Assembly: GCF_026230105.1 (NCBI RefSeq)
Contig: NC_079480.1
Span: 22,610,488 to 22,674,487, forward strand
Direction of reading: 5' to 3'
From: Diorhabda sublineata
Lineage: Eukaryota > Arthropoda > Insecta > Coleoptera > Chrysomelidae
Length of the DNA: 64,000 bases
Shown here: piece by piece, positions 36,601 through 47,500 of the stretch
Layout of the letters: each line of letters opens with the position of its first letter
How positions within the stretch are numbered: position 1 is the stretch's first letter
The notes under the pieces: model-generated
Told to the model about the DNA's origin: nothing
Databases searched by the model: none
Seen by the model: the letters and a program-made list of their open reading frames with translations, nothing else
Made by a program: the position numbers and the translations under genes

Positions 36601-39600
36601 ATGCAGGGAGTTGCAATCTCGTCTGGCGCAGCATCCCCTCAGAGACAGGTTTATGGATATACCTTTAGCTTATTTCGGTAAGGGATGTTTTTTTTTTAAT
36701 TCAAAAATTCAAATAATTCTTCAAACTTGATTCCGGATGTTTTGAAAAGCCTTATATTGTTATATTTTTTTTGTAAGTGTGTAATTATGGATCTAAATAT
36801 TTTTTATTATGAATAAGTAGTGAAATCACTTCTTTATTATATATAAATAATCATATTGAACGTTAATTTACGAGGTGTGATAAAAAAATACTACTTAACA
36901 TACTTCTGGTACATTTGAACTACTGCGAAGAAAGTAGAGTTGAATTTTCATTTGAGGTGAAACCTGATATGTATACCAGTTGAAAAGTACCAAAAAACAA
37001 TTTTCCAAGTGGAAATAGTGATCCATCGCGGTGCGGAAGTGATTAATATACAGGGTAGAACATAAAGTTCGATTACTATCAGTTAAATAGCTCTGAAGTC
37101 ACTAAATTTTGTAAAAAATTACCACATACATTTTCGTATGTGGTGAAGCCTGATCTATATTGCACTTATCAATTGGGCATTACACGCATATATTTAAGAT
37201 CCAGCCTTTAATACACCTTTAGCAAATTATGCAACCTTGATACGACCTTTAATGCACTTTTAACAAAGACTAGATCCATTAACAAGCCTTTAATACACCT
37301 TCAGCAAATAGTAGAACCTTGATACGACCTTTGATGCACTTTTAACAAAGAGTAGATTCATTAGCAAGCCTTTAATACACCTTCAGCAAATAGTAGAACC
37401 TTAATACGGACTTTAATGCACTTTTAACAAAGAGTAGATCCATTAACAAGCCTTTAATACACCTTCAGCAAATAGTGGAACATTAATACGGACTTTAATG
37501 CACTTGATATATCCTTTACAAACAATCAAACATTTGATTTATATTTATTAAATACTAGACCCTTATTTGACCTTTAATGCACCTCTAATGAAAAGTAGAT
37601 CCATTAACAAGCCTTTAATTCATCTTTAGCAATCAGTAGATCTAGGATTAGGCCCTTGGAGTACAAATCCAACTTTAAAGACTTCATTAGCATATAGTTG
37701 ATCCATTACACAACAAGTGATCCAATTTTTTGTCATTTTTTTCAACTTTAATGCTAATAGTCGTACTATTAAACTGGTTATAGAGGATTCTTCTTCTTTT
37801 TTTACTCTCCGTACTTTTCATGTACTGTACGAGGTTTCTTGATACAATTTTTTTGTCTCATACAAGGTTTTTCCTTCCTTGTCTTCCTTATTAAGTATTT
37901 ACATTTTCTTCTTGTTCTAAGTCATTTTTTTGTAAAACTTTCGAGGTTATATCCGATGATGTAACGTTTACAGTGTTGCTCTATGAATGGCAACCGTAAC
38001 CTTTGATAATCCCCTGGTAATGTTTTTTTTTTATTTTTTAGGCGATCAAGCTTCGTTAATTATTTCAGAATATATACCGGGCGGTTCGCTTTTAGATTTA
38101 GCCAATTCGTACAAACAAAAATTGGGTAAATCGATGAAGGAATGTTTAGTGATTTACTTCTGCAAGGAGATGCTCCAGATAATCCAAGCCATGCACCACG
38201 TTAGGATAATACACGCCGATATTAAACCGGATAATTTTCTGGTATTCGTCGGTCCGGATAATACCGTAGGTTTGCAGTTGATAGATTTCGGATGCAGCAT
38301 CGATATGACGCTTTTCCCTTCGAACGCAACTTTTAACAGACGCGTCACCACCGAGGATTTCGTCTGTTGCGAAATGTTGGACGGCAGACCGTGGAATTAT
38401 CACACGGATCTGTTTTGTATAGCCGCTTCGGCGCACGTCCTACTCTTCGATTCTTATATCAAGTTACAGAAAAGGGACAATCTTTGGTCGATTCAGCAGA
38501 GGTTTCCGAGGTATTTGAAAGTCGATTTGTGGAATATGTTTTTCAGCAGTCTGCTTAACCAACAGGTGAGTCGTTTTTTTACCATATTTGAGATTATGGA
38601 ACATTTTTTTACTGCGCTAAAGTTTTTTCTTGGTGTAACATTCAGTGATACTTTTTTTCAGTGTAGGTGTATTTTAATGTTTTTTTTATTCGATTGTGGT
38701 ATGATTTTTTAAATCTGGCAACGCTGTTACTTATTCTATTAGTCTCGACATGTGAAATAAGAAAAATTTAAGTTGGTAGCTATGCAAATGCCTTGATAAT
38801 CAAAATTTTTCTTGTTATATTTGTTTAATTGAAAAAATTTTTTTCAGTGTAAATTTGAGTATAACTTTTTTTGCGTGTAGATAAAATGATTTTTTTTTAC
38901 TAAAAGTATCTAACTGAGATGTAATTTTTCACCTAACCTGGCAACGCTGTCACTTGTTCTTCATTTGACTAGTGAAATAAGAAAAATTTAAGTTGGCAGC
39001 TCTGTAAATCTTGTTTTGAAAATTTGAAAAGTATTCAATTGTCATGTAATTTTCGAAATCTATGATTTAATCGTTTTTTATTTAAAAACTAAAAATATAG
39101 TTTATGGAATCTGGTAAGTTATTTTTCATTAGATACGTGTAAAAAGATAAAATTGAGTTGACAGCTCTGTAAATTATCTTATTATTTTGATAATAAATTT
39201 TTTCCCAGTCGTAATTTTTTTTAATATATTCTTTTAAATAAAAAAAATACTTTTTTCTCAGTGTAAGGTTTATTAATATTTTCTTTTCGTGTAGAAACAA
39301 GTTTATTTTTGATATAATCATTTTTTATTCGAATTACTCGACTGTGATATAATTTTTTTCTCAGTATATTCGTTAAAATATAAAAATTTTTCACCACACT
39401 AATTTAAGAGAATCTATTTTCTTATAACATCAAATCAAAAACTACAAAATTGAAAATGTACTGAATCAAAATACCTAATTTGATGACATAAAAACGAGCT
39501 CATGTACGTTCTTCTTTCCCTTCCCGTATTCCGGCCTTTACCCATTCAATTATACAGTTATTGAACATTCCGAAAGACAACTTGCTAAGTGACGTAAATT

Positions 39601-40100
39601 GATATATGGAAACGAACAAACGTCAAAATATAAAGTGAAACAATCGATTCCTTGAAAAAATTATAAATATATAAAAATATATATAAAAAATAAAAAAAAT
39701 AAAAAAAAATATAAATATATAAAAAAATTATTTATTATTTTAAGCGTGTAACTGTTATTGAAGAATTTAAAAATCAATATTGATGGTACAGAAACGAGGT
39801 TATGTATTCTACTTTTTTCTCTACCCTTTCCCGGCCTTTACCTAATAGTTATACAGCTATTGGAAGACAACTCACTAAACGACGTGAATTGACTCATGGA
39901 AACGAAGATAAACGTCAAAATATGAGTATAGGAAGTGTTTGTTTTTAAAAAATCGATTTATTTCCTTTCAGACCGGGCCCGCAGACGCAGCTTCTCTTCT
40001 ATTGATATTCGAAGAGTCCCTAGATAGTATCCACAAAGAATCTTCTTCAGTGTTAACCCATCAGATGAGGTATATCGTTAATATGCTTAAAAATAGATAA
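30610..40100 (+). CDS. BubR1: Spindle checkpoint kinase of the BUBR1/BUB1 family
   Basis: Eleven exons: 30610-30737, 30797-31001, 32267-32491, 32549-32915, 32971-33245, 33302-33707, 33762-34071, 35980-36407, 36465-36677, 38042-38565 and 39972-40100. The CDS is 3210 nt, 1069 aa. Residues 7-9 are a KEN box in SKENILPLPGGRN; the TPR-like Mad3/BUB1 region follows (YISWIEQTYPKHG, FYKAMAYYHEAAGDF), and a second KEN lies at 275-277 in PKENTLKAGPW. Both match BUBR1. The middle is Ser/Pro-rich. The C-terminal kinase (about 783-1069) has a GKGTFG loop (793-798), Lys815, HADIKPDN with catalytic Asp912 and DFG 934-936, so it looks active. The protein delays anaphase by inhibiting APC/C-Cdc20 at unattached kinetochores (family knowledge). 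Whether a separate Bub1 gene exists cannot be told. Confidence 0.95.
31280..32225. repeat. Tandem repeat in BUBR1 intron 2, exact 110-bp period
   Basis: TGAGTCCAGAGACTT occurs at 31781, 31891, 32001 and 32111, exactly 110 bp apart, within units also holding CCATTATTG(C/A)(A/G)CCAAGTTCC and CCACCCTAAATCCTTCCC. The upstream part (31300-31740) is a diverged relative with TTCAATCATCTGGCTTCAAA twice. The same family occurs inverted near 55240-55540 and direct near 56155-56250. Confidence 0.88.
34072..35460. other. BUBR1 intron 7, 5' part with two dispersed-repeat copies
   Basis: Two copies of a dispersed element start with ATTACGAGG(A/G)GTGATC (34280 and 34771) and share ACATTTGAACTACTGCGA about 50 bp later. 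A third copy lies in intron 9 (36867). The ends look like those of mariner-type elements, but no transposase is seen. Confidence 0.6.
35461..35800. repeat. 81-bp minisatellite carrying TGACGTCA in each unit, BUBR1 intron 7
   Basis: ATGACGTCACA recurs at 35511, 35592, 35673 and 35754, exactly 81 bp apart. Units 2 and 3 are nearly identical; the first and last are slightly diverged. Because 81 is divisible by three, a long frame (35478-35885) stays open through the array, but it is repeat-derived rather than a gene. Each unit contains the full 8-bp CRE/ATF palindrome. Confidence 0.92.
36678..38041. repeat. BUBR1 intron 9 with ~82-bp tandem repeat
   Basis: Between about 37195 and 37660, GCCTTTAATACACCTT recurs at roughly 37204, 37286, 37368 and 37450 (82-bp steps), linked by CTTTAATGCACTTTTAACAA and AGTAGATCCATTA. 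A third copy of the ACGAGGTGTGAT dispersed element begins at 36867. No coding potential. Confidence 0.85.
38566..39971. repeat. BUBR1 intron 10 with TCAGTGTAA-type repeats and a 305-bp direct duplication
   Basis: TTTTTTTCAGTGTA-like phrases recur at 38657, 38847 and 39259. A ~140-bp segment containing CCGGCCTTTACC and CATGGAAACGAA (about 39500-39640) is repeated with changes at about 39800-39930. Between the copies is an A/T-only stretch. Noncoding. Confidence 0.6.
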
Positions 40101-40365
40101 TCCTTTTAGGTATTTTTACTATACTATAGTTTATGTATTTTTTTTAAATGTAGTTTAGGCTCACCCTTTATAATATTATTTCTACAAGGCTGTTTTTCTT
40201 TTTTTTTTTTTGTTGAAATTAGAATTGTAAATGAAGAAAATTTTCTCGGAGAGATTTTAATTGTCAATATATACGTTAAATGATATATACATTCGTTATA
40301 CTTTTAACCACCCCCGTATTTAAATTAGAACCACCCTGTATATTATTTTATTAAAAAAATATGGT

Positions 40366-40401
40366 AATAAAATAAATGAATGCGCACGTGAAATATTTAT
40401 T
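40366..40401. terminator. Overlapping poly(A) signals of convergent BUBR1 and UBR7
   Basis: Plus-strand AATAAA at 40366-40371 and 40371-40376 would serve BUBR1. A minus-strand AATAAA (TTTATT at 40396-40401) would serve UBR7. The two 3' ends therefore lie within tens of bases of each other and may overlap. Motif-based inference. Confidence 0.5.
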
Positions 40402-40462
40402 TTAATTAAAAATTCCATTACTACTGGTATATATACGAGGGGAAACGAAACTATCTACTGAT

Positions 40463-43084
40463 CTAACGACAAAAATGGGGCACATCGATTTTCGGTTTCT
40501 TACGCGCGTTCATCTCGTCGAAAAATTCCCTGACGTCCTCTTCTCGAACGATCTTTTTATCTTCGGCGAATTTTTTTAAAAAATCCGCCAGATTTTCCTT
40601 GAGATCGTTGTAACCTTCGATGCAATGTATCAATTGGGTGCGATTCATCGAATTCATGAATTGTTTATCGTGACTTTCCACTATTTCTTGTACTTTAGCT
40701 TTCCCTTTTTCTTCGTACAAATGTACAGGATCTTCTGAATCCAACAGAAAGGCGACGTCTTCGTTTTCGTACATTTTCAGACATTCGTCGCAGGTGCACA
40801 ACTGTTTACGCCAATTTACCTGAAAAGAAATTTTATTATATCAAAAAAATACCAGAAAGAAGTTGTCATGATAAAAAATGAAATTCTAAGATCAATTTTA
40901 ACATTTCTTTCTTCACTAACTTCTTAATTATAGTATAAACTGCTTCTTGTATATCAAAATCCATAAAACAGTCCCAACTAGAGCTTTTGGACCAAACAAT
41001 ACAATTCAAAGCTACGGCACAGATTACCCTCAATGAATTGCAATATGAACCAACTGAACATGCAAAAATCTGAACTCAAACGAAAATCTCATCGTTTTGA
41101 TGAGCAGTGACCAAATAGTACCTTAAATCGTTTGTAATAAGGGCTTATGAGAAGCATTACTTACAAACAATGGACAAACGACTTTAGGCTCCACCACCAC
41201 TATTTGGTACATGGATCAAAAACCTTAGTAGAGGTAATACACCCTCAAATAAAAGAATTTTTCTCGTTTGGGAAAAATGCTACCAATTTCCAAGATATAA
41301 TGGAATGTTAACCGTTGGTGGTCTAACTAATTTGGATACTTGATGGAGGAAAAACCATTGGATCATGTCATCTATGAGTGCACTATAAACATTATAGTTT
41401 GGCTTATAAGGCTTATAATAATAAGTTCCCCTTAAAACTGTTTTTAAAGGAAAAGTACGTTCCTTATCTGTAGCTGATTAATTTTCACTTGTATCACATA
41501 TAAGCAGTCTTCTGAGCTACTATATTATCACTATTTATAAATTTAAACATCAACATAAACCCATTGATAATTAAGTTCCTTGTTCTGCAGAAACTATCAT
41601 TTTAAAGCAGTCTCATACTAATACAAGTACATATTTATCCCAGTAGATGAAGGTATGTAGATATGAACCTCTAAATGAGATGCAAAGTTCACTATTGTTC
41701 CCCTTGGAACTATTTTTGAGCTAAAAGCACGTTTTTCGTCTCTAGAAGATGCATTTTCACATTTAAATCACTTGTATAACACTCTTCAGAGCTACTATAT
41801 GTAGATTTGGGAATTTTATGTTTTTTGACATTTTCTCAAGTTTAAACACAAATCAATTTTCTAGAACCATATTTCATAGCTCCCTGCAAAACTATCACTT
41901 TGAACCAGTCTCAAGCTAATACAAGAAAAAAACAAGAAATTGTTGTATAATTGGAAGCCATAGACAATTGGAAACAATATAACTGAAACGAAACCCTCAA
42001 AATAGTTTGTTGTACAAATTTATTGAAAAATTATTATGAATACCTCCATATATATCTAAAACCCTGTATATAAATGACATTTTGATATAATTTGAACTAA
42101 TATAAGATTTTTTCGTAAAATTCGTATTTTTTTATAAAAAAGTAAGTATAAGATTGAAAAATTAGTTTAACATACATACCTCAGGCCAAAATTTAGCACA
42201 AACTTTTGTGGACTTCTCTTTAGGTTTCTTACAATATGCACCATCTTCAGATTCTTTAGATTCCTTATCCTCTTTCTCCGAATTATTAGATTTCACCTCA
42301 GTTGCAGTAACATCAACATTAACATCCTCAGAACCAGATTTACTAGTAGAATGGGCATCATAATGCAATAAGAACTCGTGTTTAGTAACGCAAGCCTCGC
42401 AAATCATTTCTAAAATCGAAAAAATATATTGAGAACGAAATTTCGAAGTATTGCATCAATTTCTCACCAGCGAAATTGACAGACGGCAATTCGGTTCCCA
42501 GATGTCTAGTGTGGTACCAATCTTCGCAAATAATACATTGAATCATCTCATCCGGAACCGGATCTTCTATATCAGGAAATGGACGATGACAAACGCAATA
42601 TAATCCGGAAAAATTTTGATTATATGCGTTCAGATCGTTTACTAAACTTTTGTCTTCGAAAAGATTGCAGACTACATTTGAAAATTTGCTATTTCCACAG
42701 TCGCAACGGAAATTTCGTTTAGTGTATAATTCGACTAAATCGTGACCGTCGTGGCAATGGAAACTGCAAGCCAAACAAACTCCTGCTCCTGTTTCGGGGT
42801 CTTCTTTTGCTTCTGGAATGCACGTTAAACATGAGTATAGGGCTTGTCTCTTAATATACCCCTAAAATGCGTAAATAATCACACGTATAAACAGTTTTAT
42901 ACAAAATAATCAATATATTTACCTCTACATACGAGCAAATTTTATCGTTAGCAGCCCCCAAAACAGCAGCTGTGTTTTCAATCAACTCATCTTCTAGTTC
43001 GAGCACATCGTTTAACGTCATTGTTACTGGATCTCCTTCTGTGTCCATATCGTCATTGGTTTCAGTAACGTTCTCTTCTGACAT
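40463..43084 (-). CDS. UBR7: Putative E3 ubiquitin-protein ligase UBR7
   Basis: Four minus-strand exons: 43084-42923, 42861-42468, 42409-42180 and 40819-40463 (stop 40463-40465). The CDS is 1143 nt, 380 aa; human UBR7 is 425 aa. After an acidic N terminus comes the UBR-box zinc finger (YSCLTC, CLACSFHCHDGHDL, FRCDCGNS), then an atypical PHD finger (LYCVCHRPFP, MIQCIICEDWYHTRHLG, MICEACVTKH). A Ser/Glu/Lys-rich linker and the conserved UBR7 C-terminal block (QLCTCDECLKMYENEDVAFL) follow. The UBR box recognises N-degrons in the wider family; mammalian UBR7 has also been reported as a histone H2B ligase (family knowledge). Intron 3 (42179-40820) holds a degenerate duplication. Confidence 0.95.
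40820..42179. repeat. UBR7 intron 3 with degenerate ~285-bp direct duplication
   Basis: The segments around 41423-41625 and 41698-41925 share TTCCCCTT..AACT.TTTTT, CTTCTGAGCTACTATAT-like phrases and AAACTATCA.TTT.AA.CAGTCTCA. They are two diverged direct copies. The stretch 41060-41400 may be retroelement-derived (a plus-strand EEKPLDHVIYEC resembles an RNase H tail), but the evidence is weak. Confidence 0.5.
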
Positions 43085-44578
43085 ATTGAATTAGATTTAG
43101 CTAAAGTTTCTTACCAGAAGATAACTCTTAATAACAACCGGCTTTAACGAAAATTTTGTTTCAAAATGGCGGGAACGTCAATCACGACTTTTGACAGGGA
43201 GCAAAGTTGGTCCTCTACTATTTTGTAATGACAGTTACACAGACATAGATAAAGTACAATTATAATTTCAATTACTTTAAGCAAATCAAAACTAAATAAG
43301 AAGGATTATAGTGAAAATCATACTAGAAATTAATATTTATTTCCAATAAAATGCTTAAAAATAACCACATATTAGCTAAATTTGATTTTTATTAATCGTC
43401 GAATATAAATCGAACTATATGGTTGTCTGTCAACAATGTTTAAAATAGAGTAGTCCCATGTCAAAAACAAATATGAGATCTATGGTCACAAATTGAACTG
43501 TTATTTATTGTATGTTTGACAGTTTCTTTTAATATTCAGTATGTACTGGTGTTTCACAATATATACTTTTAAAGCAGTTTCAAGTCAATTTATCGGAGAT
43601 ATTTCAATATACAGTATGAACCATGTATGTTTGTATAGAAAAAATTCAATTTTTCTCTTAAAATCACAATTTTTTGATTTAATTGTAAAAAATTTCGAAT
43701 TTTTTGAAAAAGTAAGATTTTGCAAGTAATTCCAAATCATTTTATTGAAATGCATTAGTATACAGTATGTCCCACGTATATTTCGGCTTAAAAAATCGAT
43801 TGTTTCTTCAATTTTTAAAAGTTTCCAATTTTCACAAAAAAATATTCTTTATAATTAATTTTTTGTCATTTATCTATGGTTTACACAACGTCCAAGCCAA
43901 GGTTACTAGAATAATAGAAGATTTGTGACAATAACAAGATGCGTAGTAAACAAGTGAAGTCACCGGTTCTTCACAGCTGTAAATTCGTTTAGTTAGAAAT
44001 ATATTCGTTTGTATAGCCAGATCGGCAAGAGATAACACACATCCTCATAACTCGAACATAATGTTAGTGAGGTTTTGTTTGACATAAAAATATAAACAAA
44101 ATAAAAATTTAAACATAATGACGTAGCTGGTGTTCTAGCAGCTGATCGTCACAAACCTTCTATTATTATAGTAACCTTGGTCCAAGCAACCTAAGAATAT
44201 TTAAAAACGAAAATTACGTCAAAACTGAGATTTGGCAGATATATTGTAAACAACCCGTAGTACCGACTGTTTTCAATACTTTAGTGGTTTAAGAAAAGGG
44301 GTAACGTTAAAAAAAATTCATTTTATGCAAAATCCATTTATTTTCATAATATTATGTAATTTTCGCAGCCGAACAATCATATAATATACAATAAATATAT
44401 AAAGTCAATAAAAATTCTGTGTCCCGTTTGCCCCCTATAAACTACAATGGGAAAAAAGCTGAAAAATTGTTATTTCAATATTTATAAAACAAATTACATA
44501 CACCCAAATTAGTCACCATTTTTTTTTAATTATATAAAATATTTAAAATAACCTACACTAAAATGGCGACTCGATAAA
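43085..44578. other. Intergenic region between UBR7 5' end and DIS3L2 3' end
   Basis: It holds the UBR7 promoter, then AT-rich sequence with two diverged ~140-bp repeats carrying ATACAGTATG (about 43610 and 43757), and the inverted-repeat element at 43897-44180. The 62-codon frame at 43541-43729 has no family resemblance and lies in repeat sequence. Confidence 0.5.
43897..44180. mobile_element. 284-bp MITE-like element with 33-bp terminal inverted repeats
   Basis: The left end, CCAAGGTTACTAGAATAATA and onward to 43929, and the inverted right end (44148-44180) match at 31 of 33 positions. The element is flanked by the direct repeat TCCAAG (43891-43896 and 44181-44186), a candidate 6-bp target duplication. 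The interior has no ORF, so it is a non-autonomous DNA transposon. Confidence 0.85.
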
Positions 44579-47500
44579 TTATACTCGAAATGATTCCTTA
44601 GGGTGTTTCAAACGACGTTTTTCACCCTTAATCGGTTGTCTTTGTATCACCAAACGCCCTTCTAAATGATAAGAATCTTTCCTTTTCAATTTAACGGTTA
44701 CCACTGAAAATAACTCTACAATTATACAGGCTGTATCAAAATTTTTACATCTAGGAACATTAATCGTTAACTTGTGTGAATTGTACGACCAAATAGTTCC
44801 TCTTGGACAAGTCTGGAACAAATTTCAAATTGTAGAACGGAAATATTATTCAACCCTTACTAATACTAAATTGCGATAATTATGAACCTCTACTTGGAGA
44901 TTTGAAGCGAAACTAGCTTACGGACAATCTGTATAGGATTTAAAATCAATTAATGGCGTTTGTATACCCGGAGCAACAAAAAAGCTGCCTCAAGAAATGG
45001 AACGAAAAAATATACGAAGTGGAATAGGAATATAAGGATCTGCAACAAGACCCCAAGCACTGAGCTCTTCTGTAAACAGTTCTAAAATGACAAGAATAAG
45101 ATAATAAGATAGTAGGATTCATTTGAGAAGAAGAAAATGATGAAATATATATTTTTATTTAGTAAAATTGATACAACATTGGAAAAAATTGATAGAAAAC
45201 TTCAAAAAGGACACAAATATCCTTCCGGAAACTAGAATCGATACAATATTGAAAAAAATTGATAGGAAATAAATAAAAGAAGATGAAAGTGAGGTTAAGA
45301 AGCGACACTACGAACAGAAGAGATCATTAGAATGATCTAGTCAAAGCAGATCTACTTTGATTGATTCTAACAGGACATCTCAAGAAAGTAATCCTGGAAC
45401 TTGGAAGAGAACTTGAAAAAAGATCCAAATACACTTCTTGGAACTAGAATTGATAGAATGTTGGAATAAGTTGATAAAAAAATTAATAAAGAAAAGTTTG
45501 AGACAACACAGTAGGGTTTAGAAGCATAAACACGACCAGAAGAGATCCTTAGATTACTTTAGCCAGATCAAATCAACCCTTGAGTGGTTTTAATGAAACT
45601 TCTCAACAAAGTAATTCTTAAATTCAACAGAGAACTTCAAAAGGAACCAAAAACCCTTTTGAGCACTAAAATTGATACAATATTGGGGGAAATTGAAGAT
45701 AACAAACAAATAAACGATTTAGGCCACAAAGTAGGGTAGAGAAATGAAACAATGACCAAAAGAGATCTGTAGAATGTTATAGCCGGTGCATATTAATCCT
45801 TGAGTGATATAGAACTTCAATAAAGGACCCAAATACCCCTCTGGGGACTAAAATTGATACAATATTGGAAAGAATTTAAGACAATAAAGAGAAAAAAAAA
45901 CGATTTAGGCCATAAAGTAGAGAAGAGAAATGAAACAATGACCAAAAAAGATCCGTAGAATGTTTTAGCCGGTGCATATTAATCCTTGAGTGGTATAGAA
46001 CTTCAAAAAAGGACCCAAATACCCATCTGGGTACTAAAGTTGATACAATATTAGAAGAAATTGATAAACATGACCAACACAACCAAGTATGCTCTAGCAT
46101 TGCCAAATCGACTCTAAGTGGTTCTAATCATTACTGCCTTATTGGACACCTCAAAAAACCTTGGTGGAAAAATATCATTGCAGATTCTGTATTTTTACTG
46201 AAAATAAAGTTCTACATTAATATGAGGCCTCCAAAACTTTCATAGAGCATAAACTTTATAATAACAAAACTGGTAGATTTAGAGACAGTTGAGTAGAAAA
46301 AGGGGGCGCAATATATGAAATGTTATCATTCATATAACAGAGCCGGTCCTGGCATTAAAACCGACACCTAAGACACTTACTTTTTATCTTCCATGTATAA
46401 CATTTAGTAAAAAAAATTTAATATGAGTCGTATTAGTACCAAGTACGTCCCTGTGCTTTTTAGAACATTGTAAAAAAATCCGGTACGAATTTTTTGGAGA
46501 AAAATACAAAAAATAAATATTACAGTTTTGAAAATCACTTAGAATTTCGAAAAATGAAATTTGAGACTCACGTTTTGATATATCCTGACGATGCTTCCGG
46601 TTTTTATCACAATAACATCGAATGTAGTTTCCCTAACGTCGACGACGACGCAGGTTTCCGAGAAGGGTTGATGCTTTTCCACATAATGGGCCAGGTATAA
46701 TTCCCCGCTGGCGTCTCCGGCTTTCTTGGCTTGATATTTCTGAACGTTGCAATTATTCGCTATAGCTTGAACGTAGTCCTTATCCCATTCCGGTTGTTCG
46801 CGATAACCTACAGGGAAAAATATTGATTATCGTTATATCTGAGTACTGATTCGGTGATTTTAGTACTTAAACTTGCCGCCAACAATCGATGTACCATAAT
46901 ATCCGCGTATCTTCTTATAGGGGAGGTAAAATGGGTGTAGATGGGTATGCTTAAAGCGTAGTGTTTGAAATCGTCTTTGGTTGTCTTTTTGCCTGCGCAA
47001 AAATATTGCGCTCTCGTCATCGATTTTAATGTCAAGTGTTTTAGTACTATATCTCGACATTGACCTAAAAAAACAAAAAAAGCCAATACATACATCGATT
47101 GTTTACCCCACGGCCGCCATTATGACGTAGAACAGACAATCAGAGCAAATAGCTCAGTTAAAAATGGCCGCTGTGGGGTAAACTTTTTCCGTAAATTTCC
47201 GATTAGTTTGTATAATAATTTGTTAGATTTTAGAATTATTTCCAGTTTAATTGCGAAACGTATGATGTGCAGTTCTCTCAACACCATAAAACATAACAAA
47301 ACATTAAAAAATAACTAATTACTGAAAAAATCAAGAAAAGCTCATAAGGTACATACGAGAAAATTGTTTACCCCACGGTCACCATTTTGAGCAAAAAGCT
47401 CATTTAAACATGGTAACCGTGGGGTAAACAGATGATTTTGCCGTTAATTTCTGAGCATTTTGCGAAGTTATTTGTTAAATTTTAGACTTTATTATTTTCA

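Noticed and set aside
41060..41400. Possible RNase H tail on plus strand in UBR7 intron 3 (EEKPLDHVIYEC)
   Set aside because: A single short motif without the upstream His/Cys pattern; not enough to call a retroelement.
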